Source: Pleurodeles waltl (lineage: Eukaryota > Chordata > Amphibia > Caudata > Salamandridae). From it: a DNA stretch of 64,000 nt. Shown piece after piece: positions 44,559 to 55,289 of the stretch. The position numbers and the translations under genes are program-made. The notes under the pieces are model-generated. The model was not told where the DNA came from. It saw nothing but the letters and a program-made list of their open reading frames with translations, and made no database searches. Location of the stretch: positions 527,886,313 to 527,950,312 of the forward strand of contig NC_090448.1 of the NCBI RefSeq assembly GCF_031143425.1. Direction: 5' to 3'. Each line of letters begins with the position of its first letter. Positions within the stretch are counted from its first letter, which is position 1.

Positions 44559-45395
44559 GCCAGTAGGTTTCGCCGCTGCCTTTTTTTCTATCTTACTTGC
44601 TTTAAAATATTTGAAAAATGTTATAATATTGTTTGTTTTATGTTTTGTAAAATAAACATAATTATAATATTTTTCGAATATTTCTAAGGCAGTTAGACAG
44701 AAATAAACAAAGGCGAAATCTACTGGCATGCGGCTTAAAAGAAAGAAGACAGAAGACGACATGCAGGACAGAAGACAGCAGTGAAGACAGAAGATGGCAT
44801 GCAGTAAAGAAGAAAAAAGACAGCAAAGAAAGAAGACAGAAGATGGTATGCGGTAAAAAAAAACAGCAAAGAAAGAAGAGAGAAGACAGCAGTGAAGACA
44901 GAAGACAGGGTGCTGTAAAGAAAAAAGAAGATAGTGAAGACAGTATGCAGAAAGAAAAAAGAAGACAGGTGGCAACGAAGAAAGAAGACAGAGAAGAAGG
45001 CATTGAAGAAAGAAGACATCAGCGAAGTAAGAATACGCATGCAGGAAGAAAAAAAGACAGCAACAAAGAAAAAAGACAGAGAAGACGGAGGGAAGCATGA
45101 AGTCGACAGCAAAGAAAGAAGGCGGCTTGCAGGAAGAAAAAAATAAGTACCTTCAGCGTCGTAGCCAGAAGAAGGCCATTGGCCAGCGTCCAATGGGAAG
45201 AGCCTGGAAAGACTACTTGGTCCACAAGCAACTCGACGGCAATATCGGTGAAGAAGCCGACAGGAGGTAACACCAAGACAACGTGCTGGCCAATCCGAAG
45301 CGTGTAAATAAGAGCAACATGAGAGTAAGCCAGTGGTAAATTCAGGTAAGTAAGGGGCTGGTTCTAAGCCCATTTTATGCTTTTTTAATAACAAA
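44559..45395 (+). mobile_element. Hairpin-bearing element, copy C, with purine-rich repeat
   Basis: It opens with a 169 bp inverted repeat (44,559-44,727): GCCAGTAG-G/A-TTTCGCC arms, then complementary AT-rich arms around a TGTTTTG loop. A purine-rich degenerate repeat of GAAGAAAGAAGACAG units follows (about 44,745-45,130), then a GC-richer segment with CAGGTAAGT near the end (about 45,343). The layout parallels elements A and B. The long minus-strand frames here (44,400-45,394) are Phe/Leu/Ser-rich artefacts of the purine tract. Confidence 0.55.
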
Positions 45396-46989
45396 AGATT
45401 TCACAAGCATGCACGCAAGTGCACGTGCAGGGGGAACCTAATAAAAATAGATTATTGTCTACCAAAATTGTGAAGAAGCGAATCAGCAAGCACTTCCACG
45501 GACACATGGGATATCCTGTTAAAAACTTTTCAGTCTTTGGTAGATGACCTGAACTGCCAATCTAAGGAAACATATTTGCAAATTGAACTCCTGAGCACAC
45601 TTGCAGTATTTGTTTCAGGCACAGTCACAAATTTTGTGATAAAAATAATAACCTGCATGCAATTAGAACACATTGTTTACCAGACAGTATTCTCCTGCTC
45701 GCCACTAATCAACAAACTAAACATTCTGCCTTCCTCTTTAGACGCCCTAGTCAAAGAGATTAAAATGAATCTCAGTATTCCATGTTAGACTTGTAATACA
45801 AAACGTTTCGACAATTTCTCACCAAGCTCAAACTCTGGGGTTCTCAAATGTAACTCGCACATCGTTTTCTACAACAGTCTTGCATACTCAATGCATGAAA
45901 TGAGGGTTCTCTGTGAAATACCTATAGTGAATACATTGTTGAAATTCAAGAAAAAACATTTTGACAACCCCCTAAACAAAGGCCGTAAATTGCAACACTC
46001 AAATGCCACCACCGAGATTCAAAGAAGTATTTTTGGCACCATCTTATCTGGATAAAGCTAATACCCCATTAAAACAAACCAATTTGGTTATAATTAGACA
46101 TAACGCAGACCCTGCTAAACAAATAACAAAAAGACAAAAAAGGCAGAGGAAGACCAGAAATAATGAATCCCATTTTAAACATCTCACTTAGTTGGTTCAC
46201 TTAACACGCAAATGGCCCCAACAGCTGAAAGAGGGGTCGAGGAAAATTTAACATGATGTAACTAGACCACCCGCTTGCATCAAGGGCAATACAATGAACT
46301 TATGCAATTCCAGGACCACGGAGCTTTCTCCAGTCTTCACGGCTACGCAAAATGAACAACAAGCTGTTTAAAGACAAAAGCGAGGCAGAGCATAATATGC
46401 AAAGTAAGGCCCGTTCACCTAAAGAAAATATGTTGTTGAAATGCTCTGATACATTGGGCCACTGCCCTCAAACAGTCCTTCTCGTGATCCAAGGTGCTCC
46501 CAGTAAGGAAGAAGGGGTGAAAGAACCAGACAGACATGATAAGGTTATTCCATTAACACACTGAATCCAATGTAAAGTACACTAGATACAAACAACTGTC
46601 CTCTAGTCTGCCCAGCCTCAGATTCAAGGGAAAACGACAATGGGATAAGGGGAATGAGGCAGGACCCACCAAAGTGCCACCCAGCCTTGTCGGTCCTAGC
46701 ACCAACCCTTTTTACCTTCACCCCAGCGCCCCCAAGCGAGGATAATGCATTTATTTCAATGGTTTTGGGTGCGGGGGAGTGGAAGTGTGGCTGCAAAGGT
46801 GACCTGCGTAGATAGCAACATGGGGAAGTAGAACGTCCTGCCACGTTGCAGGCCGATGGCAGCAGGCAAGATATCAAATACAATAGCACAGTTTACTCAG
46901 TTTCGGGGAACACCAAATATGGTTAAGATTATATTGGGCCACCATGAAGCAACGACAACCAATTAGAACCTGATGTGGGTGGCAATAGA

Positions 46990-48490
46990 CCTCTTTTTTG
47001 ACCAAAATACCGCTCAATGGGCGGCCTTGATATACTAAATAGAGGCAACATTCTAAGACTACTCCATACTTTTCCCACCTTAGCTGAGCTACACTCCTCG
47101 GACATTGAATCTATTGAATTCCTCCAACCCCAGGCAAAGTATTTATTTAAATTAGGCTATTTTCACATGGTCAACATCCTCATTCCTGCTGCCAGGATAT
47201 ATATAATTTTTAACCCTTTAGTTAAGTCGTGACGTATGGCTGTTCAAAGGGTGGACTAGCATTCTATATGTCATCCGCTCTAAAATGCGGCAGTGAAATC
47301 TTGAACCAATGCATTTCAGGCATAGAAGCGGTCATTCCAACCGCCTGGCGGGAACCGCCGAATGACCGCACCGCGGTCAAAAGACCGCAGCGGCCATTCT
47401 GGCTTTCCCGCTGGGCCGGCGGGCGACCGCCAAAAGGCCGCCCGCCGGCCCAGCGGGAAAGACCCAGCAACGATGAAGCCGGCTCCGAATGGAGCCGGCG
47501 GAGTTGCTGGGGTGCGACGGGTGCAGTGGCACCCGTCGCGATTTTCAGTGTCTGCAAAGCAGACACTGAAAATCATTATGGGACCCTGTTAGGGGGCTCC
47601 TGCACTGCCCATGCCAGTGGCATGGGCAGTGCAGGGCCCCCCAGGGGCCCCACAACACCCGTTCCCGCCATCCTGTTCCTGGCGGTAAAAACCGCCAGGA
47701 ACGGGATGGCGGGAAGAGGGTCGGAATCCCCATGGCGGTGCTGCAAGCAGCGCCGCCATGGAGGATTCCCTGGGCCAGGGGAAAACCGGCGGGAAACCGC
47801 TGGTTCCCCTTTTCTGACCGCGGCTTTACCGCCACGGTCAGAATGGCCCAGGAAGCACCGCCAGCCTGTTGGCGGTGCTTCCGCGGGAATGACCCCCAGA
47901 GTGTGTATTTATTATAAACTTGCTTCCAAGAACTTTCAAACCACTCTTACTCATCAATGTTTACATAACCAAACAAGAGCTTACGGAAAAGCACATCTCA
48001 ATCGTCATGGATGCAAGAAAAGATGTGCTTGTGTCAAAAATTGTATTTATGAGGGACTGTAATATGAACTTGATTTCCTCCCCTGATCTCAATGTTATGC
48101 TTTCATCACAGAACCAGCAATGGGGCACGTTCGTAATAGGGACCTAGCCCTTTAATCGTTGTGACTGAAAAGGTGAACACATCGTTACTCATAGAGAACA
48201 GCTTGCGTTAAGAGTATTTACGGGTAGATTTCACACTGTTTTGCCTCCCTTCACTCCAATACATCAAACCTCAACTTCATACTCCATTCTTGACTATCCC
48301 ATAGCCAGCATGCCACTATATATATTGGTCATTTCATTCCAAATAGAAGAAAGGCTTGAAAGTGTTCATTTCTCCCAAATAATTGGGCTGGCTCTTGATT
48401 CACCACTTAACCCTTCTGTGAATAGGCTACTTGGCACTCAGCATTCAGTTAAACGTCAAAAAACTAAAATGAACAGAAGACTAAATTAGT
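46990..48490 (+). pseudogene. LINE endonuclease relic split by a MITE
   Basis: The left part has MGGLDILNRGN, QPQAKYLF and, just before the MITE, KGGLAFYMSSALKCG, which fits the conserved GGLA block of LINE AP endonucleases. The right part after the MITE has a TFVIG-like strand near 48,130, SYSILDYP (the ...LDY motif) and LESVHFSQ, where the family has SDHxP. The catalytic His-containing motif is degraded. The 277-codon open frame 47,229-48,062 is an accident of reading through the MITE. Confidence 0.6.
47327..47897. mobile_element. MITE built as a chain of hairpins (copy 2, GC-rich)
   Basis: The ends are AGCGGTCATTCC and, reverse complemented, GGGGGTCATTCC, flanked by AGA at 47,324-47,326 and 47,898-47,900. 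Inside is a row of hairpins: about 47,396-47,465 (GGCCGGCGGGCG arms), 47,466-47,508, 47,510-47,540, 47,541-47,576, 47,588-47,642, 47,656-47,714, 47,728-47,762, 47,815-47,843 and 47,849-47,883. Base composition is much more GC-rich than the host LINE. It is non-coding. Confidence 0.7.
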
Positions 48491-48532
48491 ACAATAGAAT
48501 CCACAGCAGTAAAAGTATCTGAACCCTTCCAG

Positions 48533-50210
48533 ATGCAGGATTTCAATGCAGTTGAACAATGGATGTTTTCTATGGAACAGCTTTTACACAAGTATACCAA
48601 AGACACACTACCTCAGACTAGTAATGCTCCTTCAGGTGAGACTGGGCCGAAACCCAAAGTTAAGAAGCTGTCAGCAGCCTGCAAATTGGCAAAGAAGAAA
48701 CTCAACCAGGCACTGGAACTACTGAGGAAAACCCCAAATAATGCTGAACAATACATTGTAAAGAAATCATACAAAATCTTACTCTAGAATGAAAGAAAGC
48801 TTGTGGGAAAGATTTTTAGGGTCAAAATCTTCTATCTCAGAAGACAAATTTGAAGAGATTCTGGAACAAACTAACAACCTCAATAAAGCCCCATATTCAA
48901 TCAATAACTAACATCACTGAGGCTACTTGGGCAGCCTATCCCACCAACAACGTTAACTCCTTAGCGGGTGATCGACTTTGGAAGCTTGCTCGAAATTATA
49001 GTTCCATCCCCCTGGAAGGCATGAAACCGAAAACAAGTTCTTAGAAAACAAATCCTCAACCATGGTACCCAAAGTTGCTAACAATGAGGCTTGCACCAAC
49101 AGTCACACCAACAGCTGTCTTGAAGCTGCTGACAGCCAAAGAAATTATGACAAAGCATTGCTACTAGCCCCCCAATAGAAACCGTTAACTACACTTTTTG
49201 AAAACAGAATACCTGCCATATTGCCATTTCAGATTACAAAAGGGAGACCTGAGATGTTGAGATGGAGCATCAGGGTGAATGGTATTCCCCAGGCAATCTA
49301 CAAGGTTAATCCTGTGTACTGGGCAGAGAAAATGGCACCAGTCTATAATAACCTTTGACAGTTTCAGAATATCCTGGAGTCTTGGAGAGGGTCTATTGTC
49401 AATCTGATTTTCAAGGGAGGCAATAGGTTACAAACCATCAATGATCGCGCTACTTAACAATGAAGCAAACTACTTTCCCACACTCCTACTAAGTCTAATC
49501 TTAGGCCAAATGCTAACAAAGAGCCACCGACCATACTTATTCTTCATCAATTTTAAAGCTGCATTTGACTATGTACAACAAAATATCCACTAGTCAAAAC
49601 TGTCTAACTGGGGAAAACCACCACAACTACTACAAGAGATAGAACTATTATATGCAAACACCTGACCAAGAATTAAGATAGATGATGGCACCCACCTCTC
49701 GAGAAGGACTGCCACACATCAGAGTGTAAACAGGGATATGTATTGGCACTCTACGTATTCAGTCTTTTCTTGGTTTATGTGACCACAGCTTTGGATTCAG
49801 TTAGCTCTCACTCACCCAAGCTTGAAGATCTTCAGCTCTCACACTTACTATATGCAGATGAAGTAATCCTTCTAAGTCAAAATTAGTCTCCATATCAAGT
49901 AACTAGAAAAACTTTAAGGTTATGGTGGTCAGCAAGAGCATCAGGGGCAACCACAAATGGTATCTGCACGGCCAACCTCTGGATAATGTTGATAAGTACA
50001 AATATCTTGGGGTTCACTTTGAAGCAAAAGGTTCCTTTCAGCCCCAAATATTACAACATCAATTCTTTGATATCGGCTTTCCGCACTTTACACAGCACTT
50101 AGAAAGGTTCGAGTTTAGCCCCCTTCATAAAGATTGGTTCAGCCTACCTTAGCGAGGCACTGCAAGGCCACGATGCAGCACTGTTGGACACAATATTCTT
50201 GCTGGAGAAT
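48533..50210 (+). pseudogene. LINE linker and reverse transcriptase relic
   Basis: 48,533-48,787 has FNAVEQWMFSMEQLLHKYTK, the linker. RT pieces follow: IVNLIFKGGNR near 49,395, then SHLLYADEVILLSQ near 49,850 (catalytic YADD read as YADE), and HKWYLHGQPLDNVDKYKYLG at about 49,955-50,010. The loss of one catalytic Asp, together with many stops, indicates a dead copy. The fragment ends where an LTR inserted. Confidence 0.7.
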
Positions 50211-50239
50211 TTTCACCCTTCGCAGGAATCAATACTCAT

Positions 50240-51835
50240 CGAGGTCAGCGGATCTTAGGACCTTGCATAGGATGTTGTAGAACCATCAACACAATTTCAG
50301 TACAAACTAATTAAGTTGCACAGTATGTCCAATGTGGCCTTACATGGAAAACAACAGTCAGAAATAAAGTTAATTAGTTCATCACAAACTTAAGCTCAAA
50401 GTCATGTAGATAATTCACAAGACAAAATTATAAAGCTACAAAATCACAAAGGGTTGCCCAAGGCGACAAAATAAGTTCAGGCGGCCTAACATTAATAAAA
50501 CTAAACCTTCAAGAAGAAAAATGCAAAACATCAACATTATCCGAGATACAGAGAGCATTGCTCAGGTTTGGCAAACAACAAGTCAATTTCAAATCAGCAG
50601 AGTCATAATTTAGTTGGGCCAAGGGAAACCCTACAGCTTTCCAGATGAAGGAAATACATGTGTGAGGTGGAACACGTGGGCAAAAGACAAAAGACAAAAA
50701 GGGCAAAAAGAATTTGGAAAAAGGTAATCTCGGAAAACAAGCTACAAACTAAGGTGGGCAAAAGATAGTAAAAAAGGAAAGCATCAGCATGTCAGCAGCT
50801 AGATCAAGAATTTTCTGTAGGAGATAGGAAGAAAATGTCTGAGTCTCATCAAAGCATTTCAAAGGGTAAAATGCAGAGAGGAAGATACCTCTCCAAGTGG
50901 CTCAGCTTGCAGGGTTCTTCATCTGCAAGGGTTCTGGTTAAAGGACATCTGGAAATCTGACCAAAGTCCAACTGGTCAATGCTGTATCAAAGTTCATACG
51001 GCAATCTGATTCACCCTGGTCAACAGTCCATTTTACGTTGAAGTGGCATCATCCAATAGAAATCGATCACACAACTCCAAATTGAAACATTAGCACATCT
51101 TCCCAGGTCTGTCATGGGAACAACATCCATCCATGTAGCTCCACGATAGTTTGAAACAAATGTTTACATTTCTAGTCCACAAGCCAGGATGTTCCACATC
51201 CAAGGTCGAACTGTCTAAGTCTATGTGATAAAACAATAGGGGCCTATTACCAAAGCTAGCCTTCTTATGGGAACAAAGTCTGAAAGAAAGTTCATGTTAA
51301 AAAAATGACTTTGCATTTTCTGCTCTATCATGAAAACAGAGCCTAGTAGGCCTCACTTAAAGTAATGCAAGTAAATTAATACACCACATTAATACATCAA
51401 ATAAAACACATTTATTATGCAAGTTTTTAACTCTTCATTAATAATTCTTCACTAGCATTCATATTTTCAGTAACTCTAAACAAAATAACTCTGTTAATAC
51501 ATTTCAGTCAGAATAAAGTGAAACTGCATTTCTCTATTTTTGCACACGTTTAAATCATTAATCATTAGAAATTCAATATAGTTTCAATACATTCTATTAG
51601 TCGAGTCTACATTTCATCATGATATCAGAATAATCCTTCAAACATTTAATTTACCTTTGAAACCACCAGGGTTTCTAACATTAGTCTAAAAGGATGCACA
51701 TCTAAAATGACTTTTCAGTGCATCTTTCCAGATTCAAACCATTAGTACTCTGATGAAAATAATACATAAACTCTCCTCTCACATGGATATGACTTCTATG
51801 ACATGAGGGACAGCACTAAAGTTTCTTCTTCATCA
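50240..51835 (-). mobile_element. Old LTR related to the ERV LTR at 53.6-55.2 kb
   Basis: On the minus strand it begins TGATGAAGAAGAAAC (the young LTR has TGATGAAGCAGAAAATG) and contains GTGGTGTATTA and GCATTACTTTA(A/G) in the same order as the young LTR. Length is about 1.6 kb, similar to 1,592 bp. The downstream end near 50,240-50,260 is uncertain. It splits the plus-strand LINE between RT and C-terminus. No viral genes are attached, so it is likely a solo LTR. Confidence 0.5.
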
Positions 51836-51893
51836 ATCTCAAAAGTGTACAGACACAGTTTGAATATACCAAACATGCATCACCACCACATGT

Positions 51894-52490
51894 ATGTCTC
51901 AAATTCTGGATAATCAATCTATTGCAAGCCAGGCTGAATACATTAAATTCTGCTATAAGCTAAAGACCACAAGCGATAAATCCCACAATACAGTCTTATG
52001 GTTGGCTATAGCCAACTGCCCAGCCACACCAGTAAGGATCTATTTAGACTCAGTCTCACAAGCCCTCGGAATGAAATCACTCTGGCATCTCAACACATAT
52101 GCTGCCTTCATAAAATCACTTAACTGCTCTAAGAAGCTCTTGGTGGCCTAGGACAAGGCAGCATTATCGAAAAGGTCACACACTTAGATGCTTCTATACA
52201 ATTGTAGGCTTTTAAAACCACAGGCCTACTTTGAGACCGGTTATTCAGTGTTCATAAAATGTAAATTCATGAATTTTTGCTTTGGACGGTTACTCTTGTT
52301 CCTGCATAGCCCACCATGGCAACGGAACAGTGACTCAATTATACAGGGCCAATAAAGAAGAATTGACCCACCTAGTATGTATTAACCCTGCACTTCTGCA
52401 GGACAGGACAGAGTTCCTGAGAGCTGACTTTAGATCAACGTGGTATCTGCTTCTGCCGACATGCATTTCTTGTATATTTTAACCCAACAG
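51894..52490 (+). pseudogene. LINE C-terminal domain relic
   Basis: The open frame 51,894-52,151 and following broken frames have the same orientation as the RT relic and lead into the element's 3' end. The coding match is by position and composition only. The Cys/His cluster expected at LINE C-termini is not clearly preserved. Confidence 0.45.
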
Positions 52491-52734
52491 ACTCAACCCT
52501 CAACCGTTGCTATAGAACATGTTATTAAGGGACCAGCATAAACTGAAGACATATCTATACGAAGTTTAAGGAAATGTTTTTTGTCCGCACATTTTCTATT
52601 TCCATTCATGATCTACTTTAATCTTTTTCTTTCTGTATAAAATGATTTTAATTGATGATGCACAATAAAATTTATTTCTTTATTTCATTAATTCTCCCAA
52701 TCTTGATAAAAAAGGACAGACAAATAGGTTAAAA

Positions 52735-53639
52735 AGTGACTAACCAAGAGCCCTCAATTTGAACAAACAGGAGGCCGAGATTAAAAACCTGCTTTTACGT
52801 CTAGTAAGCCATTCCTGTGTATGCTATTCCTGCTAAAAAATGGCAAAATATTCTATATTTGTCCCCACGGGATCAAGATACTGTTCCAGGCACCAAGTAA
52901 ACTATTTGGTCCAAGCTGAGGAATAGCTCTTCTTTGTATTGAAGGTCCAAACGTAGATATTATGTAGACACTCGCAGATACCCTAAGACTTTACATAGTC
53001 CACAGAGACTCTCTACATCATCAACAGGAGTTAGCTCCATTTCAGAAGTGGATCGCATTGGTTCCATGGATTTGTCAACAGTCGCTCTGATGTCATTAGA
53101 AGCACTAGAAGTGTCACTGTTGTTTCCAGTAACACCTGAAACCGAACCTGGGAGCTCCACAATAGGGTAACTAGAACCAGTTGGGCTCTTTGTTGTTTAT
53201 TTGGGCTATTGCCTGTGAGATCATGAGAAAGGGTGGGAAGGTTTAAAGAAGTTGTTCCAACCAGTTCTGAAGAAATGCATCTATGGCTAGAGCCTGTGCA
53301 TCTGGACACCAGCTGAAGAATTTTGGCAAACTGTAGTTTAGCCATGAGGCAAAAAGATCTACCTTGCAGGTCCTCAATTTTGTTATAATCTGTTGAAACA
53401 CAGGAGAGAATAACGTCTATTTGTTGGAATTCTCCAGCCAGCCAATGACTTGTTCCTGTCTGCTAGATGCTCTGCTGAAACTGAAATCTGTTAACCCAGA
53501 CAGTAATGTCCAGTCGTTGGTAATGCACTTAACTACAAATAAGTGTTTCTTCCAGTGTAAAAATCTCCACTTCGGAACCCCAGGCTGACTTGCTGGAGTC
53601 AGACTCAATTATGAGATCTAGAGAAGACCTAAATATGGC
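52735..53639 (-). pseudogene. DIRS-type retroelement fragment (RT/RNase H end, recombinase start)
   Basis: Minus-strand frames read IIESDSSKSAWG at the start, then VDLFASWLNYSLPKFFSWCP and AIDAFLQNW, a FPPF motif, and finally SSAWTK, FTWCLEQYLDPVG, the start of the tyrosine recombinase domain. This order (RNase H, a conserved DLFAS...DAF block, then a recombinase N-terminus) is typical of DIRS elements, which integrate by a tyrosine recombinase rather than a DDE integrase. It has several stops and shifts. The upstream part is cut off at 53,640, where the ERV LTR begins, and should continue beyond the provirus. Confidence 0.75.
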
Positions 53640-53880
53640 TGTGTCATTTTAGGTATTGATAGAGCGAACCGTAGTAACAATTTACCTGTGTTCGGACGCT
53701 CTTTAGGCCGATGAATCTTTTGACTAAGTGGGAACTCTCTGTACTCTTAATCGATCAGTCACATCAAATCAATAATCAATAACGTACATAAGCAATACCT
53801 TGATCAACATAACACTTAATGATTAATCCAGAATACATTTCGGCGAACCCTGACCTTTCAGTCAGGAATAACCACACCAG

Positions 53881-53886
53881 TTTATT
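53881..53886 (-). terminator. Polyadenylation signal of ERV LTR
   Basis: AATAAA on the minus strand, with a second AATAAA at 53,901-53,906. A short hairpin (CCTGACTGAAAGGTCAGG) lies about 25 bases downstream. Confidence 0.6.
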
Positions 53887-54620
53887 GCAAAGTTAGTGAA
53901 TTTATTTCCCTATATTAACAAAGCTAGCACGATATAGATGTGTCTCAACACCAAATGATAAACATAAATGAACATTAATAGCTGTCCATATCGTCGAAAT
54001 AAGTGTAATCTATGTAGCATTTGAATCACAAGGCATTCGATAATGGCAATGCAAAGCACTAATACGATAATCTGTAATGGGCTAATTGCATACATTTAGT
54101 CAGCATAACAAGATCTCAAATTGCATCGTGCAACATGTGGAATCCTCATCTAACCTCAAATTAGAATCGGCATGTGGGACTTCATGCAAAAACAATTTAG
54201 CAACATAAATTTAGAAAGCTCCTATCTAGGGATCTTATCAAAATCAGCAGTTGGTTACCTAAAAGGAACACAATGCAATTTTACAATTTCCTTTCATATT
54301 TACCAATTACGATCAGCATACAAGGAAGTCTTCGTCTCACAGGTACCGTTTCTCGATCAGCATGGGACGGGACAAAGGGGCAGGGGTGAACGGGGCAATT
54401 GCCTCACGGCGGCAAGGTAGAACTACTACTTCATGCAAAGGGACAAATCAAAGTTAAAGTCTCTAGGGCAAGAATCATCAAAGTCTCTTTCTCTCGACTA
54501 GAGAAAGCATCAAAGTCTCTCAAAATGGCGTCGCAGCAAAGTGGGCCATAATAGCTACGAAGTCTGCAAAATGGCGGGTATCGAGCTGATAATGGCTAAA
54601 TTTCTTCTCGTGCACCTGGG

Positions 54621-54627
54621 TTTTATA
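54621..54627 (-). promoter_or_regulatory. TATA box of ERV LTR
   Basis: TATAAAA on the minus strand, in CTATAAAACCCAG. The transcription start would be about 25-30 bases downstream, near 54,595. Confidence 0.65.
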
Positions 54628-55231
54628 GACAACAGTTCGAGTCCAGTAGGGTCTCCATTGGAGGGTTCATAGGTTAGCTTCAAATTGTCCAATCAAAAAC
54701 GACAGTTCTCAAGCTTTTACTTAAGCATACATTATCCTTGGAGATGGGTACGCAAATCGCAACATTGTCTACCAATTAGCTCACTTTCAGAGCCTCCATT
54801 GTCCGCACCTGCAAGTCGACCTTGAATTAAAGAGAAAATATGCCAGGCTGGCACGAAACTTTAAGATAAGCATGTGAACAGTTTCTGTGGAAAAATACAG
54901 CTTCAAGCAGAAATACACGTTTAATAGCACATTGGAAAAATACGAACATCTAAACCGTGAGACCAGGCCACTAGGCCAAAGCCTCCTCTAAAGTAATGCT
55001 AAGCTAACGTAGTTCAAACAAGCAAATCGAAGCACACGTTTATGATTAGGTCAGATTAGTGCAATTCTAATACACCACGTTATATAAAGCACGCGTATAA
55101 TGTTGGCAAACTACTCTGAGGGCACATTTTGTCCCCGTACAATCTTTATTAGTTCGGTTAATGTCACACATGATTATTTCACACTACGTTTATGCGTTAA
55201 TAAATCAAAACCTTCATTTTCTGCTTCATCA

Positions 55232-55242
55232 ATCCCTCCTCT
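55232..55242 (-). other. Polypurine tract (plus-strand primer site)
   Basis: AGAGGAGGGAT on the minus strand lies directly before the LTR start TGATGAAG, where the retroviral polypurine tract is expected. Confidence 0.6.
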
Positions 55243-55289
55243 GATGACTACTTGTCATCACACAAATTATGCCCACAAATTTTATTCCA

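Larger units (their letters stand above)
45480..52690 (+). mobile_element. Decayed plus-strand LINE with two nested insertions
   Basis: Relic order is: ORF1-like frames (about 45,500-46,900), endonuclease (46,990-48,490, split by the MITE at 47,327-47,897), RT (about 49,160-50,200), an old LTR (about 50,240-51,835), C-terminal frames (51,894-52,490), and a 3' end with AATAAAATTTATTTC at about 52,665. Without the insertions it is about 5 kb, similar to the minus-strand LINE at 28-34 kb. Many stops indicate great age. Confidence 0.65.
53640..55231 (-). repeat. ERV 3' LTR, about 1.59 kb
   Basis: The plus-strand limits are TGTGTCATTTTAGG (53,640) and GCTTCATCA (55,231), giving TG...CA ends. A purine tract lies just outside the inner end, and DIRS coding begins just outside the outer end. 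It contains a TATA box (54,621-54,627) and AATAAA (53,881-53,886), implying U3 of about 0.6 kb, R of about 0.7 kb and U5 of about 0.2 kb. GCCATTTTG-type motifs occur twice in R. Confidence 0.7.

Noticed and set aside
44400..45394. Minus-strand frames of 219-232 codons rich in Phe, Leu and Ser
   Set aside because: Caused by the purine-rich repeat on the opposite strand. Several frames are open at once.
47229..48062. 277-codon plus-strand frame
   Set aside because: It runs from a LINE endonuclease relic straight through a hairpin MITE and back into the LINE, so it is not a gene.
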